In this document: positions 63,997 through 64,000 of the stretch, piece by piece
Layout of the letters: each line of letters starts with the position of its first letter
How positions within the stretch are numbered: the first letter of the stretch is position 1
DNA from: Sphingomonas sp. PAMC26645
GTDB lineage: Bacteria; Pseudomonadota; Alphaproteobacteria; Sphingomonadales; Sphingomonadaceae
Length of the DNA: 64,000 nucleotides
Assembly: GCF_004795835.1 (NCBI RefSeq)
Contig: NZ_CP039249.1
Location: forward strand, 434,001-498,000
Reading direction: 5' to 3'
The notes under the pieces: model-generated
The model's input: the letters and a program-made list of their open reading frames with translations, nothing else
The model's database searches: none
What the model was told of the DNA's origin: nothing
Program-made: the position numbers and the translations under genes

Positions 63997-64000
63997 TAGA

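Overview
The window looks like chromosomal DNA of a high-GC alphaproteobacterium of the Sphingomonas type. The gene set supports this: a class I lysyl-tRNA synthetase, a Cdc48-type AAA ATPase, CarD next to FdxA, an S4 protein and a SUV3-like helicase, a CBP3-type cytochrome bc1 chaperone, two TonB genes, and many families of palindromic intergenic repeats. The genus is inferred from gene content, not from a phylogeny.

Positions 1-7515 are accessory DNA. On the minus strand lie a Tn7-like transposition module (a TnsB-like DDE transposase cut by the left edge, a TnsA-like endonuclease and a small Ner-like HTH protein) and a candidate transposon end near 2722-2754. After an AT-rich stretch come two overlapping plus-strand genes. 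The first is a thymidylate-synthase fold protein with Cys148 and an Asp at 179 where thymidylate synthases have Asn, the dCMP-hydroxymethylase signature. The second is a protein of the alpha-glutamyl/putrescinyl thymine pyrophosphorylase (AGPT-Pplase) clade 3 type. Facing them is a minus-strand run: a MazG-like nucleotide pyrophosphohydrolase, a HigB/RelE-like protein and an HTH-ImmA/IrrE protease. Together they look like a nucleotide or DNA-base modification cassette with its own regulator. This is the best candidate here for an undescribed system. The region ends at the 3' end of a tRNA-Gln(CTG) gene (7516-7589, minus), a usual island boundary, and it has none of the repeats seen in the rest of the window.

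Positions 7516-64000 look like core genome. In order: ppx/gppA-rlmE, rpoZ, a PLD-type phospholipid synthase, a phospholipid-methyltransferase-like gene, a small monooxygenase with an MFS transporter, TetR with an NTF2-like protein, cdc48, LysR, cyclophilin, mgtE, DUF1489, two head-GIN proteins, carD, fdxA, S4 protein, SUV3-like helicase, M23 peptidase, YdeI/OmpD-like protein, HerA-like ATPase, TIGR02186 with a TauE/SafE exporter, an NfrA/NfrB-like pair, bamE, CBP3 chaperone with YceD, SixA with a DinG-like helicase, lysK, 2H phosphoesterase, a histone-deacetylase-like enzyme, MFS, dipeptidase, acyltransferase, tonB, etfBA, sucC, PilZ, prs, gltX, tonB, and the riboflavin operon ribD-ribE-ribB(A)-ribH followed by DUF4169, DUF1206, a STAS-like and a coiled-coil protein.

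Intergenic gaps in the core part carry at least six families of palindromic repeats. The most distinctive is a unit of about 107-110 bp present five times. Several gene pairs overlap by 4 nt with non-ATG starts (GTGA, TTGA and probably CTGA).
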